From assembly GCA_934729465.1 (NCBI GenBank), contig CAKVEP010000007.1, positions 1 through 64,000 on the forward strand: 64,000 nt of DNA, given 5' to 3'. Positions 1-6,777 of the stretch are shown piece by piece (position 1 is the first letter of the stretch; every line of letters starts with the position of its first letter). The notes below the pieces were generated by a model. That model was not told the origin of the DNA. It searched no databases and saw only the letters and a list, made by a program, of their open reading frames with translations. The position numbers and the translations under genes were made by a program. Source of the DNA: an uncultured Eubacteriales bacterium (GTDB lineage: Bacteria > Bacillota > Clostridia > Oscillospirales > Acutalibacteraceae).

Positions 1-58
1 TTGGTTTTTCCTTCCTGATTCTTTCTTTATTCAGTTTTTAGGGTGTTTTTATACACCA

Positions 59-286
59 TTAGCTCAGTTGGTAGAGCGAATGGCATAGTAACATACCGTA
101 AAAGAAAAAAGAAAGTTTGGAATAATAAACAAAAAAGTAGCATATAATATTATAAATTGTATATAATCCTCGTTAGCTCAGTTGGTAGAGCGAATGGCAT
201 AGTAACATACCGTAAAAGATAAAGGAAAGTTTGAAATAACAAACAAAAAAGTAGCATATAATATTAAAAATTGTATATAATCCTCG
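59..286 (+). repeat. Two tandem 114-bp copies of tRNA head plus att arm
   Basis: Copies at 59-172 and 173-286 differ at only about six positions. Each begins with the D-arm of a tRNA (TTAGCTCAGTTGGTAGAGCG), then leaves the tRNA sequence for an arm containing CATACCGTAAAAG and an AT-rich stretch. The intact tRNA-Asn follows in the same 114-bp register, its TTAGCTCAG starting at 287. They look like repeated attL half-sites rather than functional tRNAs, since no anticodon or T arm follows. Confidence 0.85.
184..218 (+). other. Probable attL half-site (second copy of 70-104)
   Basis: The tRNA D-arm core GGTAGAGC is followed by an arm containing CATAGTAACATACCGTAAAAG. The arm recurs inverted at 27013-27036 beside the right-end core. 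Joining the two ends reconstructs an attP with inverted arms around CGCTC-GGTA-GAGCG, as expected for a large serine integrase. A second copy of this half-site is at 70-104. Function is inferred; the repeat itself is directly visible. Confidence 0.6.
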
Positions 287-356
287 TTAGCTCAGTCGGT
301 AGAGCATGCGGCTGTTAACCGCAGGGTCGTTGGTTCGAGTCCAACACGGGGAGCCA
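281..356 (+). tRNA. tRNA-Asn (GTT), CCA encoded
   Basis: A full cloverleaf can be drawn. Acceptor TCCTCGT pairs with ACGGGGA (one T-G wobble), the anticodon loop is CTGTTAA with anticodon GTT, the T loop is TTCGAGT, and CCA is encoded at 354-356. It lies between the decayed tRNA heads on the left and phage genes on the right, so it is either the restored attB gene or an element-borne copy. Bases 296-345 are identical to 27039-27088. Confidence 0.95.
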
Positions 357-361
357 GATAA

Positions 362-385
362 ATCCTCACTTAGTGGGGATTTTTT
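362..385 (+). terminator. Terminator after tRNA-Asn
   Basis: A seven-pair stem, ATCCTCA with TGGGGAT around a five-base loop, is followed by a T run. It sits six bases past the CCA of the tRNA. Confidence 0.75.
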
Positions 386-524
386 AATATATAAAAACGT
401 GTTGGAACAAGGAAAAACGATATAAAAAAAGGAATTTCAGAAAAAACAAGCGTGTGAAATGGTGACCGCAAAAGATATAAAGGTGCGTTCAAATAAAATA
501 TAATACAAGACTATATTATTTAAA

Positions 525-556
525 AGCGTTGATATTTATATATCAGCGTTTTTTTA
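525..556 (+). terminator. Terminator-like hairpin upstream of the phage early genes
   Basis: A ten-pair stem with two wobbles (525-534 with 541-550) is followed by a run of seven T. It separates the att region from the first phage gene. Bases 386-524 show no gene. Confidence 0.6.
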
Positions 557-590
557 GTGCCCAAAAACAAAATAAAGAGGAGAAGTGAAC

Positions 591-743
591 ATGGAAACGT
601 TTTTAATTTTAATAGTAGGAGTATTAGTAGCAGTAGCAATATATCAGGGGATACAGATAAAAAAGTTAAGGAGGCAAACGATACAAGCGTTTTTAAAAGT
701 ATGCGAAAGAGCGTTTAAAAAGGGAGATAATAAAAAATGTTAG
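591..743 (+). CDS. Small membrane protein, phage early region
   Basis: Fifty codons preceded by GAGGAG. Residues 4-19 form a single hydrophobic segment (FLILIVGVLVAVAIYQ), followed by a very basic stretch with KKLRR and ending in KKC. The layout is an N-out or N-in one-span membrane peptide with a cytoplasmic positive tail. No family recognised. It overlaps the next small ORF by seven bases, which supports translation of both as the start of the early operon. Confidence 0.6.
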   Translation: METFLILIVGVLVAVAIYQGIQIKKLRRQTIQAFLKVCERAFKKGDNKKC

Positions 744-829
744 GCAGTTTGGACGATAGGCAATATTTAGAGCCGATAGATTATGAAGCAGAAATGGCAG
801 ACTTAGAATGTAGTGAGGTAAAGGAGTAG
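737..829 (+). CDS. Small acidic phage protein
   Basis: Thirty codons beginning inside the end of the previous gene and finishing four bases before the annealing-protein gene, whose Shine-Dalgarno (AAAGGAG) lies in its last codons. The peptide is acidic (LEPIDYEAEMADLE). No family recognised. Tight coupling to both neighbours is the main evidence for it. Confidence 0.45.
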   Translation: MLGSLDDRQYLEPIDYEAEMADLECSEVKE

Positions 830-833
830 AAAA

Positions 834-1433
834 ATGGAAAATAAAAAATCAGTATTTCAAACGCTTTTTGAAATCAATGTAAATAAACAAGTAGAAAAGA
901 AAAACGGATTAAATTATTTATCGTGGGCTTACGCGTGGAGTGAAGTAAAAAAGATATATCCGAGTGCAACGTATAAAGTTTATGAAACGGAAAGCGATTG
1001 TATATATCACACAGACGGACGGACTTGTTGGGTAAAAACGGGTGTAACAATAGAAAATTTAGAGCATATAGAATATTTGCCCGTAATGGACTATAAAAAC
1101 AAGTCGATACTTCTTGAAAATATCACAAGTTTTGACGTAAACAAGGCAATACAACGCAGTTTAACAAAAGCTTTAGCAAGACATGGCTTAGGGCTTTATG
1201 TTTACGCAGGAGAAGATTTACCCGAAATTGAAATCGAAAAGATAACCCCGCGAGATGCCAAAATTTTAAAAAATATTGTTTATGATATGAACGAACCAGA
1301 AAGGATTTATCAAGGGATTTTGCAAAAATATAACGTAAAAACTTTTAAAGATTTGACGGTTAAACAAAGAACAGAAATATTGCAAGTGCTAAGTGAAATG
1401 GAAAGGAAGTATAAAAATGAGGGTAAAATTTAA
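834..1433 (+). CDS. Rad52-like single-strand annealing protein (DUF1071/Sak type)
   Basis: A 199-residue protein resembling the phage DUF1071 family of single-strand annealing recombinases. The typical segments are NYLSWAYAWSEVK (residues 26-38), the VNKAIQRSLTKALARHGLG stretch near 103-121 and the YAGEDLP tail of the core domain. Such proteins pair complementary single strands during phage recombination and work with a cognate SSB, here encoded two genes downstream, and a junction resolvase, encoded next. Length is normal. The last 17 bases overlap rusA. Confidence 0.8.
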   Translation: MENKKSVFQTLFEINVNKQVEKKNGLNYLSWAYAWSEVKKIYPSATYKVYETESDCIYHTDGRTCWVKTGVTIENLEHIEYLPVMDYKNKSILLENITSFDVNKAIQRSLTKALARHGLGLYVYAGEDLPEIEIEKITPRDAKILKNIVYDMNEPERIYQGILQKYNVKTFKDLTVKQRTEILQVLSEMERKYKNEGKI

Positions 1434-1848
1434 AGTATTGGGAGAACCAAAGGGAAAGCAGCGTCCAAGATTATGTAAAATACGAGGACGCAGCATAGTT
1501 TACACACCGAAGCAGACAACAGAATATGAACAAAAAATAAGGGCGAGTTGTAGAAGATTAATGAGTGAAAAATTCCCACAAGGGATACCACTCGAAATCA
1601 AAATAACTGCCCTTTTTTCTATCCCGAAGAAGTTTAACAAGGAGCAAAGAGAAAAGTCTATAAACGGCGAACTTCTACCAACAAAAAAGCCAGATGGTGA
1701 TAATGTAATAAAAATTGTTTTAGACGCGTTAAACGATACTGCGTATTTTGACGATAGCCAAGTATGCGGTATTAATTTTTTCAAAAGGTACGGCGAAAAA
1801 GCACAAATAATTATTGAAATAAAGGAGATAAAGACATGGGAAAAATAG
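1417..1848 (+). CDS. rusA: RusA-type Holliday junction resolvase
   Basis: 143 residues from the ATG at 1417, which has a GGAAAGGAAG ribosome site; the longer reading from 1393 lacks one. The RusA signature KPDGDN...K..LDAL and the following YFDDSQV carry the acidic residues that bind Mg2+ in this family. It cuts four-way junctions made by phage recombination. It overlaps the annealing protein upstream and SSB downstream, forming a compact recombination operon. Confidence 0.9.
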   Translation: MRVKFKVLGEPKGKQRPRLCKIRGRSIVYTPKQTTEYEQKIRASCRRLMSEKFPQGIPLEIKITALFSIPKKFNKEQREKSINGELLPTKKPDGDNVIKIVLDALNDTAYFDDSQVCGINFFKRYGEKAQIIIEIKEIKTWEK

Positions 1849-2243
1849 TTAAAATTTTTGAGGACGAAAAAGAAAAATACACGGGCAATTGTTATGTTAA
1901 TACGGTGATTTTTAGAGGAAGAATACCGCAGAGCCCTAAATTATACGGAAATGACACGGTTAAATTCTCAGTGCAGCTATCGGGAGGAAAAGACAAAGAA
2001 ACGGGACAATGGAGAAATCCAACATATGCAAATATTGTAGCTTTTGGAGATTTAGCGCAAAAGATACTCAAAAATTATAAAGAACATGACGAAATCTGGC
2101 TCACAGCAAAGTATTATACAAATAAATTTGAGGGAAATTTTTATCACGGATTTATCGCCCGTGAAGTGATAACAGAGGAGGATTTAAACCATGCGGAACA
2201 GGAAGTAAAAAAAGTATTAGATGATTATGATTTACCATTTTAA
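1836..2243 (+). CDS. ssb: Phage single-stranded DNA-binding protein
   Basis: 135 residues. An OB-fold body (VNTVIFRGRI, VKFSVQLSGG, YANIVAFGDLA) is followed by a short acidic tail ending DDYDLPF, the protein-interaction tip of bacterial SSBs. The linker is much shorter than in chromosomal SSB. It coats single strands for the annealing protein and replication fork. It starts 13 bases before the end of rusA. Confidence 0.85.
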   Translation: MGKIVKIFEDEKEKYTGNCYVNTVIFRGRIPQSPKLYGNDTVKFSVQLSGGKDKETGQWRNPTYANIVAFGDLAQKILKNYKEHDEIWLTAKYYTNKFEGNFYHGFIAREVITEEDLNHAEQEVKKVLDDYDLPF

Positions 2244-2266
2244 AAGTTAATTTGGGAGGATTTATA

Positions 2267-2578
2267 ATGAATAACGCATTAAAACAAGTGATGACGGATA
2301 GAAGATTAAATATAAAATCAAAGGCGATTTACTCATATTTAGACGGCTTATGCCTTGATAAAAATATGTGTTACCCAAGCCGTAAAAAGATAGCATACGA
2401 CCTAAATGTGAACTATGAAACGACTAAAAAATATATAGACCAGCTTGTATATTATGGATATTTGGAAGTTGTAAAGACTAGAGAAAACAACAAATTTTCT
2501 AATAACTTATATGTTTTAACATGCAAAGAAAAGCGTTCGCAGGCACAAAATGCGGGCGCTTTAAATTGGAGGCGGTGA
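2267..2578 (+). CDS. Winged-helix DNA-binding protein, replication module
   Basis: 103 residues from the ATG at 2267 (GGGAGG eight bases upstream; an earlier ATG at 2252 lacks a site). Residues 10-75 read as a helix-turn-helix domain of the kind at the N-terminus of phage replication initiators: SKAIYSYLDGL, YPSRKKIAYDLNVNYETTKKYIDQL, YGYLEV. It is followed four bases later by a second protein with the same kind of domain, so the two may act together at the phage origin. Exact role unknown. Confidence 0.6.
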   Translation: MNNALKQVMTDRRLNIKSKAIYSYLDGLCLDKNMCYPSRKKIAYDLNVNYETTKKYIDQLVYYGYLEVVKTRENNKFSNNLYVLTCKEKRSQAQNAGALNWRR

Positions 2579-2581
2579 GCT

Positions 2582-3277
2582 ATGAACAATAATTTTAAGG
2601 GAATTTGGATACCAAAAGAGGTTTTGTGCAATAAAAATTTAGGACAAACAGAAAAATTATTAATATCTTCAATTTTTACGCTTGATAATGGCAAGGGGTG
2701 TTATGCTACAAACGCATATTTTTCTGAATTAATAGGAATAAGCAAAGATAGAGTGTCAAAAGTGATAAATAAATTAATAAAATTAAGCTATTTAAACTCT
2801 AAAATCATATACAAATTAACAGCAAAAGAAGTAGAAAGAAGAGTTTTAAAGGTAAATAGTCGAAAATTCATAGAGGGACTATGTGAAAGCACCTTTTCCC
2901 CTCCCGATGAAAACAGCCAAGAAGATAAAAAAGAAATATATAAAAAAAATAATAGTTGCAATTTTCGCAAAACAGAAAAAGAAAAGCCAAAAGATAGATG
3001 GTTTCACGAAAAAAGCGAGCCATATATGTTAGCAAGGTTTTTAGAGGAACAAATCCAGAAACATACACCAGAATTTGGAGCAAATGAAGCCAGACGGCAA
3101 CGTTGGGCGAAAGATATTGATTTAATGATTAGACTAGACGGTTTAGACCCAGATAAAATTGCAGATGTTATCGTGTGGGCGCATAACAGCACATTTTGGC
3201 GAGCGAACATATTATCAGGCAAGAAACTCCGAGAAAAATATTTACAGCTTTCAATCCAGATGAATTGCAAAAGGTAA
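2582..3277 (+). CDS. Phage replication initiator-like protein
   Basis: 231 residues. The N-terminal 90 residues form a winged helix (TEKLLISSIF, TNAYFSELIGISKDRVSKVI). A low-complexity charged linker (about 105-140) follows, then a helical C-terminal domain with KDIDLMIRLDGLD and VIVWAHNSTFWRANILSG. This resembles initiator or helicase-loader proteins placed just before DnaB in Firmicute phages. Replication initiation is inferred from domain layout and position. Confidence 0.7.
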   Translation: MNNNFKGIWIPKEVLCNKNLGQTEKLLISSIFTLDNGKGCYATNAYFSELIGISKDRVSKVINKLIKLSYLNSKIIYKLTAKEVERRVLKVNSRKFIEGLCESTFSPPDENSQEDKKEIYKKNNSCNFRKTEKEKPKDRWFHEKSEPYMLARFLEEQIQKHTPEFGANEARRQRWAKDIDLMIRLDGLDPDKIADVIVWAHNSTFWRANILSGKKLREKYLQLSIQMNCKR

Positions 3278-3280
3278 ATA

Positions 3281-3340
3281 ATGAAAAACCAAGAGGAGAT
3301 ATTCATATTAGCCTCATATTTAGCGTATATGGCATTTTAG
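3281..3340 (+). CDS. Possible 19-residue ORF between initiator and helicase
   Basis: ATG directly after the initiator gene, reading MKNQEEIFILASYLAYMAF then TAG. It has little ribosome-site support. It may be a decayed remnant, since the following 100 bases to the DnaB start hold no better gene. Confidence 0.2.
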   Translation: MKNQEEIFILASYLAYMAF

Positions 3341-3439
3341 AGAGTAATTGATATATACCGAAATCTAAGGCATAAAACGCAAAATGAAGCAATTAAAGCA
3401 CATTTGAGAGCGTACTTTAATTTTGGAAGTGATAAGACA

Positions 3440-4801
3440 TTGGAAATAGAACTTGAAGCCGCAAAAACTGCAGAAATGTCGGTAATCGGCGCGATAATTA
3501 TTGACAGTAAAAGTCTTGCGGAAGTAATTGACACACTCTTGCCCGAATATTTTTATTTTGAAAGCTTTAAGGTTTGCTATGAAGCTATTTTAAGGTTATC
3601 GAGCAAGGGAAAACCGATTGATTTTGTAACAGTTTTAAATGAGGTTACCGTACATGAAAATCTTATAGAAACCGACATAAAAAAGCTTTTATTGACTTGT
3701 GCTGAAGGCGTACCAAGTGTTGGCAATATCCAACAATATTCTGAAATTATCATAAATTCATATAAAACCAGAAAACTAAAAGAAATAGGAGCAAAAATTG
3801 CTTTTGAAACTACACCCGAAACAGCTGAAGAAATCACAACCGAAGTCATAACAGAACTTTATGAGGTTGTGAGGTCTCAAAAAACACGGAAGCTACAGCC
3901 AGTAGGAGAAATCGGGTTAAAACTTTTTGAAACTTATCTAAATGACAAACCACCGCCAGAAAATAGGTGCGATATAGGCTTTAAGCGGGTAGATGAAAAA
4001 TTAAAGGGCATGACGGCGGGAAATTTAATCATTTTGGCGGCTCGCCCTAAAATAGGAAAGACAGCTTTTGCTGCAACAATCTCCGAAAATGTAGCAAGAA
4101 CAGGTAAAACCGTCTGTTTTTTTAGCCAAGAAATGGAAAGCACGGAGGTTTACGAGCGGATACTTGCTAAAAATTCCAATATTCCTATGAATACGCTTAT
4201 AGACCAAAAATTTAAGGATAAAACCCGTCCAGAAAGCGCAAGAAATAGTGAACTTTTAGCAATATCAAAGGCTATTGATGATATTTATAATTTACCGCTA
4301 AAAATTAATGATACACCAAGTTTGACCGTAAACGACATAAGGCTTGAATGCCGAATGGTGCAGAATTTAGGCTTGATAGTAATTGACTATTTGCAGTTAA
4401 TGAGGGGTAGTAAAAAATGTGAGAACAGAAATCAGGAGGTCGGCGGAATTTGCCGAGACCTAAAATGTTTAGCAGGCGAACTACAAGTCCCGATTTTATG
4501 TTTATCACAATTAAACCGAGTATCAGATGAAAACAAACGTCCTTCACCTACCGATTTAAGGGACAGCGGGGAAATCGAGCAATCGTGCAATAAATTAATT
4601 TTAATGTGGTGTGTGGAGAAAAATTTAGACGAAGGAGGAGTTTTGCAAAGCAAAACCGTAGGTGTAGACGTAGCATTAAACCGCAGAGGGAATACGGGAG
4701 TAACGCTTTTTAACTTTAACGGAAATTATATGAAGTTTACCGAGCTTGACCGCGTTTATGATGAAGAGCAAAAAGAAAATAAAACGAACTGGAGGCGATA
4801 A
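3440..4801 (+). CDS. dnaB: Replicative DNA helicase, DnaB family
   Basis: About 453 residues from TTG at 3440, which has GGAAG ten bases upstream and leaves 13 residues before SVIGAIIID, as is usual for DnaB; the frame stays open to a TTG at 3404. The N-terminal helical domain runs to about residue 110. The RecA-like motor follows with Walker A ARPKIGKTAFA and Walker B LIVIDYLQLM, then the LSQLNR and DLRDSGEIEQ motifs. The hexamer unwinds DNA at the phage fork. The preceding two genes probably load it. Confidence 0.92.
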   Translation: MEIELEAAKTAEMSVIGAIIIDSKSLAEVIDTLLPEYFYFESFKVCYEAILRLSSKGKPIDFVTVLNEVTVHENLIETDIKKLLLTCAEGVPSVGNIQQYSEIIINSYKTRKLKEIGAKIAFETTPETAEEITTEVITELYEVVRSQKTRKLQPVGEIGLKLFETYLNDKPPPENRCDIGFKRVDEKLKGMTAGNLIILAARPKIGKTAFAATISENVARTGKTVCFFSQEMESTEVYERILAKNSNIPMNTLIDQKFKDKTRPESARNSELLAISKAIDDIYNLPLKINDTPSLTVNDIRLECRMVQNLGLIVIDYLQLMRGSKKCENRNQEVGGICRDLKCLAGELQVPILCLSQLNRVSDENKRPSPTDLRDSGEIEQSCNKLILMWCVEKNLDEGGVLQSKTVGVDVALNRRGNTGVTLFNFNGNYMKFTELDRVYDEEQKENKTNWRR

Positions 4802-4802
4802 A

Positions 4803-5027
4803 ATGGAGTTATCACAGGTAAAGTCAAGACTTAATCGGATTGTTTATTATGACACAGGGCAAATTGATTTAAACGGCTGTTCTATTAAAGACTTTATTTT
4901 TACAGCGTGCATTTTGAGGAAAAATAAGAAAGGATTTTACTATTATGAAGCCGAGCTTAAAGAGATAAACGGCAGAAATACTCTGATTGTACCACTTGAA
5001 AAGGTTTTAAATATTAATGAGGTTTAG
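4803..5027 (+). CDS. Small phage protein of unknown function
   Basis: 74 residues from ATG 4803, which has GGAGGCGAT upstream in the end of dnaB. The sequence is mixed alpha/beta (MELSQVKSRLNRIVYYDTG, GFYYYEAELKEING). No family recognised. Position after dnaB suggests a replication or regulatory accessory protein. Confidence 0.6.
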   Translation: MELSQVKSRLNRIVYYDTGQIDLNGCSIKDFIFTACILRKNKKGFYYYEAELKEINGRNTLIVPLEKVLNINEV

Positions 5028-5029
5028 GG

Positions 5030-5069
5030 CTGATGATTTTTTTGAAGTTATCAGTTCTTTTTTTATTTT
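5030..5069 (+). terminator. Weak terminator after the replication operon
   Basis: A seven-pair stem, CTGATGA with TTATCAG, and a T-rich tail of eight T after a two-base gap. One wobble weakens it. Confidence 0.5.
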
Positions 5070-5096
5070 AAAAATTAATTTTTGGAGGAATTTAAA

Positions 5097-5789
5097 ATGA
5101 ACGAATTAATTAATGTAAATATCAAAAATGAAAATGGGAAATTATTAGTATCAAGCCGAGATATAGCAAAAGGACTTGAAAAAGAGCATAAAGATGTTTT
5201 AAGAAAAATAAGGGAAGTTTTGAACGAGCGAGAATTTTCGCCCGTTACGTATATTGACGAAAAAGGCGAGATAAGACCAGAATATATGCTTGATAAAAAT
5301 GCTTTTATCTTGCTTGTTATGAACTATACAGGATACAACGATTTTAAGCGGGCGTATATCAAGAGATTTAATGAAATGGAAGAAATCATAAAAAATAATA
5401 TGCCGCAGTCTTACCCAGAAGCACTTCGCAGACTTGCCGCCGAAGTTGAACAGCGAGAATTAATTGAAAGGCAACGAAACGAAGCATTAAGAACAAAAGC
5501 GTGGATAAGTGATAAAAAGATGGCAACGGCGATGAATACGGCGAGCCAGAAAGCAAAAGAAGTCAAGAAACTTGAAATCGAACTTGATAAATCGAAAGAT
5601 TACGCCAGCACGAAATTAATACAGATAAAAACGGGTAGGAAATACGATTGGAAAGACCTCAAAAAATATTGCATAACAGTCGGGCTTGAAATAAAAAAGG
5701 CGCAAGATTCAAATTACGGAGAAGGCAACAGTTATCCAGCTGAAGCGTGGAAAGAAGTTTATAAAATTGAAATAAAAGAAATTATTTAA
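5097..5789 (+). CDS. Rha-type phage regulatory protein / antirepressor
   Basis: 230 residues from ATG 5097 with TTGGAGGAA upstream. The N-terminal 90 residues match the Rha domain: VSSRDIAKGLEKEHKDVLRK, FILLVMNYTGYND, YIKRFNEME. A coiled-coil stretch (about 110-170) follows, then a C-terminal domain with DWKDLKKYCITVG and PAEAWKEVY, as in antirepressors such as those of Listeria and Lactococcus phages. It probably blocks a lysogeny repressor or adjusts early expression. It is a free-standing unit between two terminators. Confidence 0.8.
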   Translation: MNELINVNIKNENGKLLVSSRDIAKGLEKEHKDVLRKIREVLNEREFSPVTYIDEKGEIRPEYMLDKNAFILLVMNYTGYNDFKRAYIKRFNEMEEIIKNNMPQSYPEALRRLAAEVEQRELIERQRNEALRTKAWISDKKMATAMNTASQKAKEVKKLEIELDKSKDYASTKLIQIKTGRKYDWKDLKKYCITVGLEIKKAQDSNYGEGNSYPAEAWKEVYKIEIKEII

Positions 5790-5793
5790 GGAC

Positions 5794-5822
5794 TAACGGA
5801 GATTAAGAGCCGTTATTTTTTT
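5794..5822 (+). terminator. Terminator after the antirepressor
   Basis: TAACGG pairs with CCGTTA around a ten-base loop and is followed by seven T. Confidence 0.7.
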
Positions 5823-5838
5823 ATTTAGGAGGATTTTT

Positions 5839-6234
5839 ATGACTAAAAAGGAACTATCACAACTTTATTATTTGAAAAAAGAAATCAAGCAGCAGCAAAA
5901 AAGGTTTGAAGAATTAGAAACCTTAGCCACATCTTGCACAGCCAAAATAACGGGTATGCCACACGGAACGGGAATAAACGATAAAATCGGGAAATATGCC
6001 GCACAGATAGCCGATTTAAAAACACTTCTCAATAAAAATATTGAAAAGTGCTTTGATGAATTAAATAAAATAAATGAATTTATAAATAGTATTAATGATT
6101 CACTTATTAGGCAAATCATAACATACAGATTTATATATGGATTCAGCTGGAATAAAGTTGCACATACTATAGGCGGTGGTAACAACGCTGAATGTTTAAG
6201 AAAAAAGATGTATAGATATTTAAAATATCATTAA
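5839..6234 (+). CDS. Phage late-gene transcriptional regulator (DUF1492/ArpU-like)
   Basis: 131 residues with AGGAGG upstream. The N-terminal half is a coiled coil with a conserved-looking CTAKITGMPHGTG segment. The C-terminus, IRQIITYRFIYGFSWNKVAHTIGGGN, has the sigma region 4-like helix-turn-helix of small Firmicute phage regulators that switch on packaging and structural genes. Its position just before the late region fits. Family assignment is from pattern only. Confidence 0.7.
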   Translation: MTKKELSQLYYLKKEIKQQQKRFEELETLATSCTAKITGMPHGTGINDKIGKYAAQIADLKTLLNKNIEKCFDELNKINEFINSINDSLIRQIITYRFIYGFSWNKVAHTIGGGNNAECLRKKMYRYLKYH

Positions 6235-6279
6235 AAACTACTAAATCTCTTGAAAATTTTACAAATACTTGTTATATTA

Positions 6280-6693
6280 TTATAGTATTTGTTCTTTAAT
6301 AAATCTGAAAAGTTTAATGTACTTTTCATTTAAACTATCTTCAATCTCAGAAGTAAAAGGTATATAATCATCAGAATTATAATCGCTGTGATTACTTATA
6401 TTAAGTAATTCCTCATTCAGAGGGATAAATACTTTTTTGAAATTTTCAAAGGTATTTTTATCTATTGTTCTGTAAATTTCCATAGGCCCTAAGTTTTTGA
6501 TATATTCAAAAGTGTTTTTTGGAATTAATGAATAATCTTTATTTAAGATTGCTTCATCATCAAATATAATTCTGAAGCAACTATCATTAAGGATAATATT
6601 CAGTTTATGAGCAGAACAATTTTTGTTACCCAACGCAAACCCTCCTAACAAAGTACAAATACAAATTGCAAATAACTTTCTAACATTAAGCAT
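6280..6693 (-). CDS. Secreted protein of unknown function, cargo gene
   Basis: 137 residues from ATG at 6693, preceded on its strand by TTGGAGGT. Residues 1-20 are a signal peptide (RKLFAICICTLLGGFALG). The mature part is polar and AT-rich, with NDSCFRIIFDDEA and YIPFTSEIEDSLNEKY. One Cys pair is possible. It is transcribed against the phage genes and diverges from the 621-residue gene, marking both as added cargo. No family recognised; an exported effector or immunity protein are both possible. Confidence 0.65.
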   Translation of the reverse strand: MLNVRKLFAICICTLLGGFALGNKNCSAHKLNIILNDSCFRIIFDDEAILNKDYSLIPKNTFEYIKNLGPMEIYRTIDKNTFENFKKVFIPLNEELLNISNHSDYNSDDYIPFTSEIEDSLNEKYIKLFRFIKEQIL

Positions 6694-6707
6694 TAAATAT
6701 ACCTCCA

Positions 6708-6729
6708 ATAATATTTATATAAATATTAT
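6708..6729. promoter_or_regulatory. 22-bp palindrome in the divergent promoter region
   Basis: A perfect inverted repeat centred between 6718 and 6719 (TAATATTTAT with ATAAATATTA plus one more pair) lies between the divergent cargo genes. A TATACT hexamer at 6727-6732 could be the rightward -10. It may be a shared operator, but AT-richness makes chance palindromes more likely. Confidence 0.4.
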
Positions 6730-6777
6730 ACTATATAAAAGGTTAAAAAGTAAATACTAAAATAAGGAGTGAAGAAT

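Noticed and set aside
1..280. CRISPR-like array or additional tRNA genes
   Set aside because: The repeat period is 114 bp with only two copies, and the tRNA heads lack anticodon and T arms.
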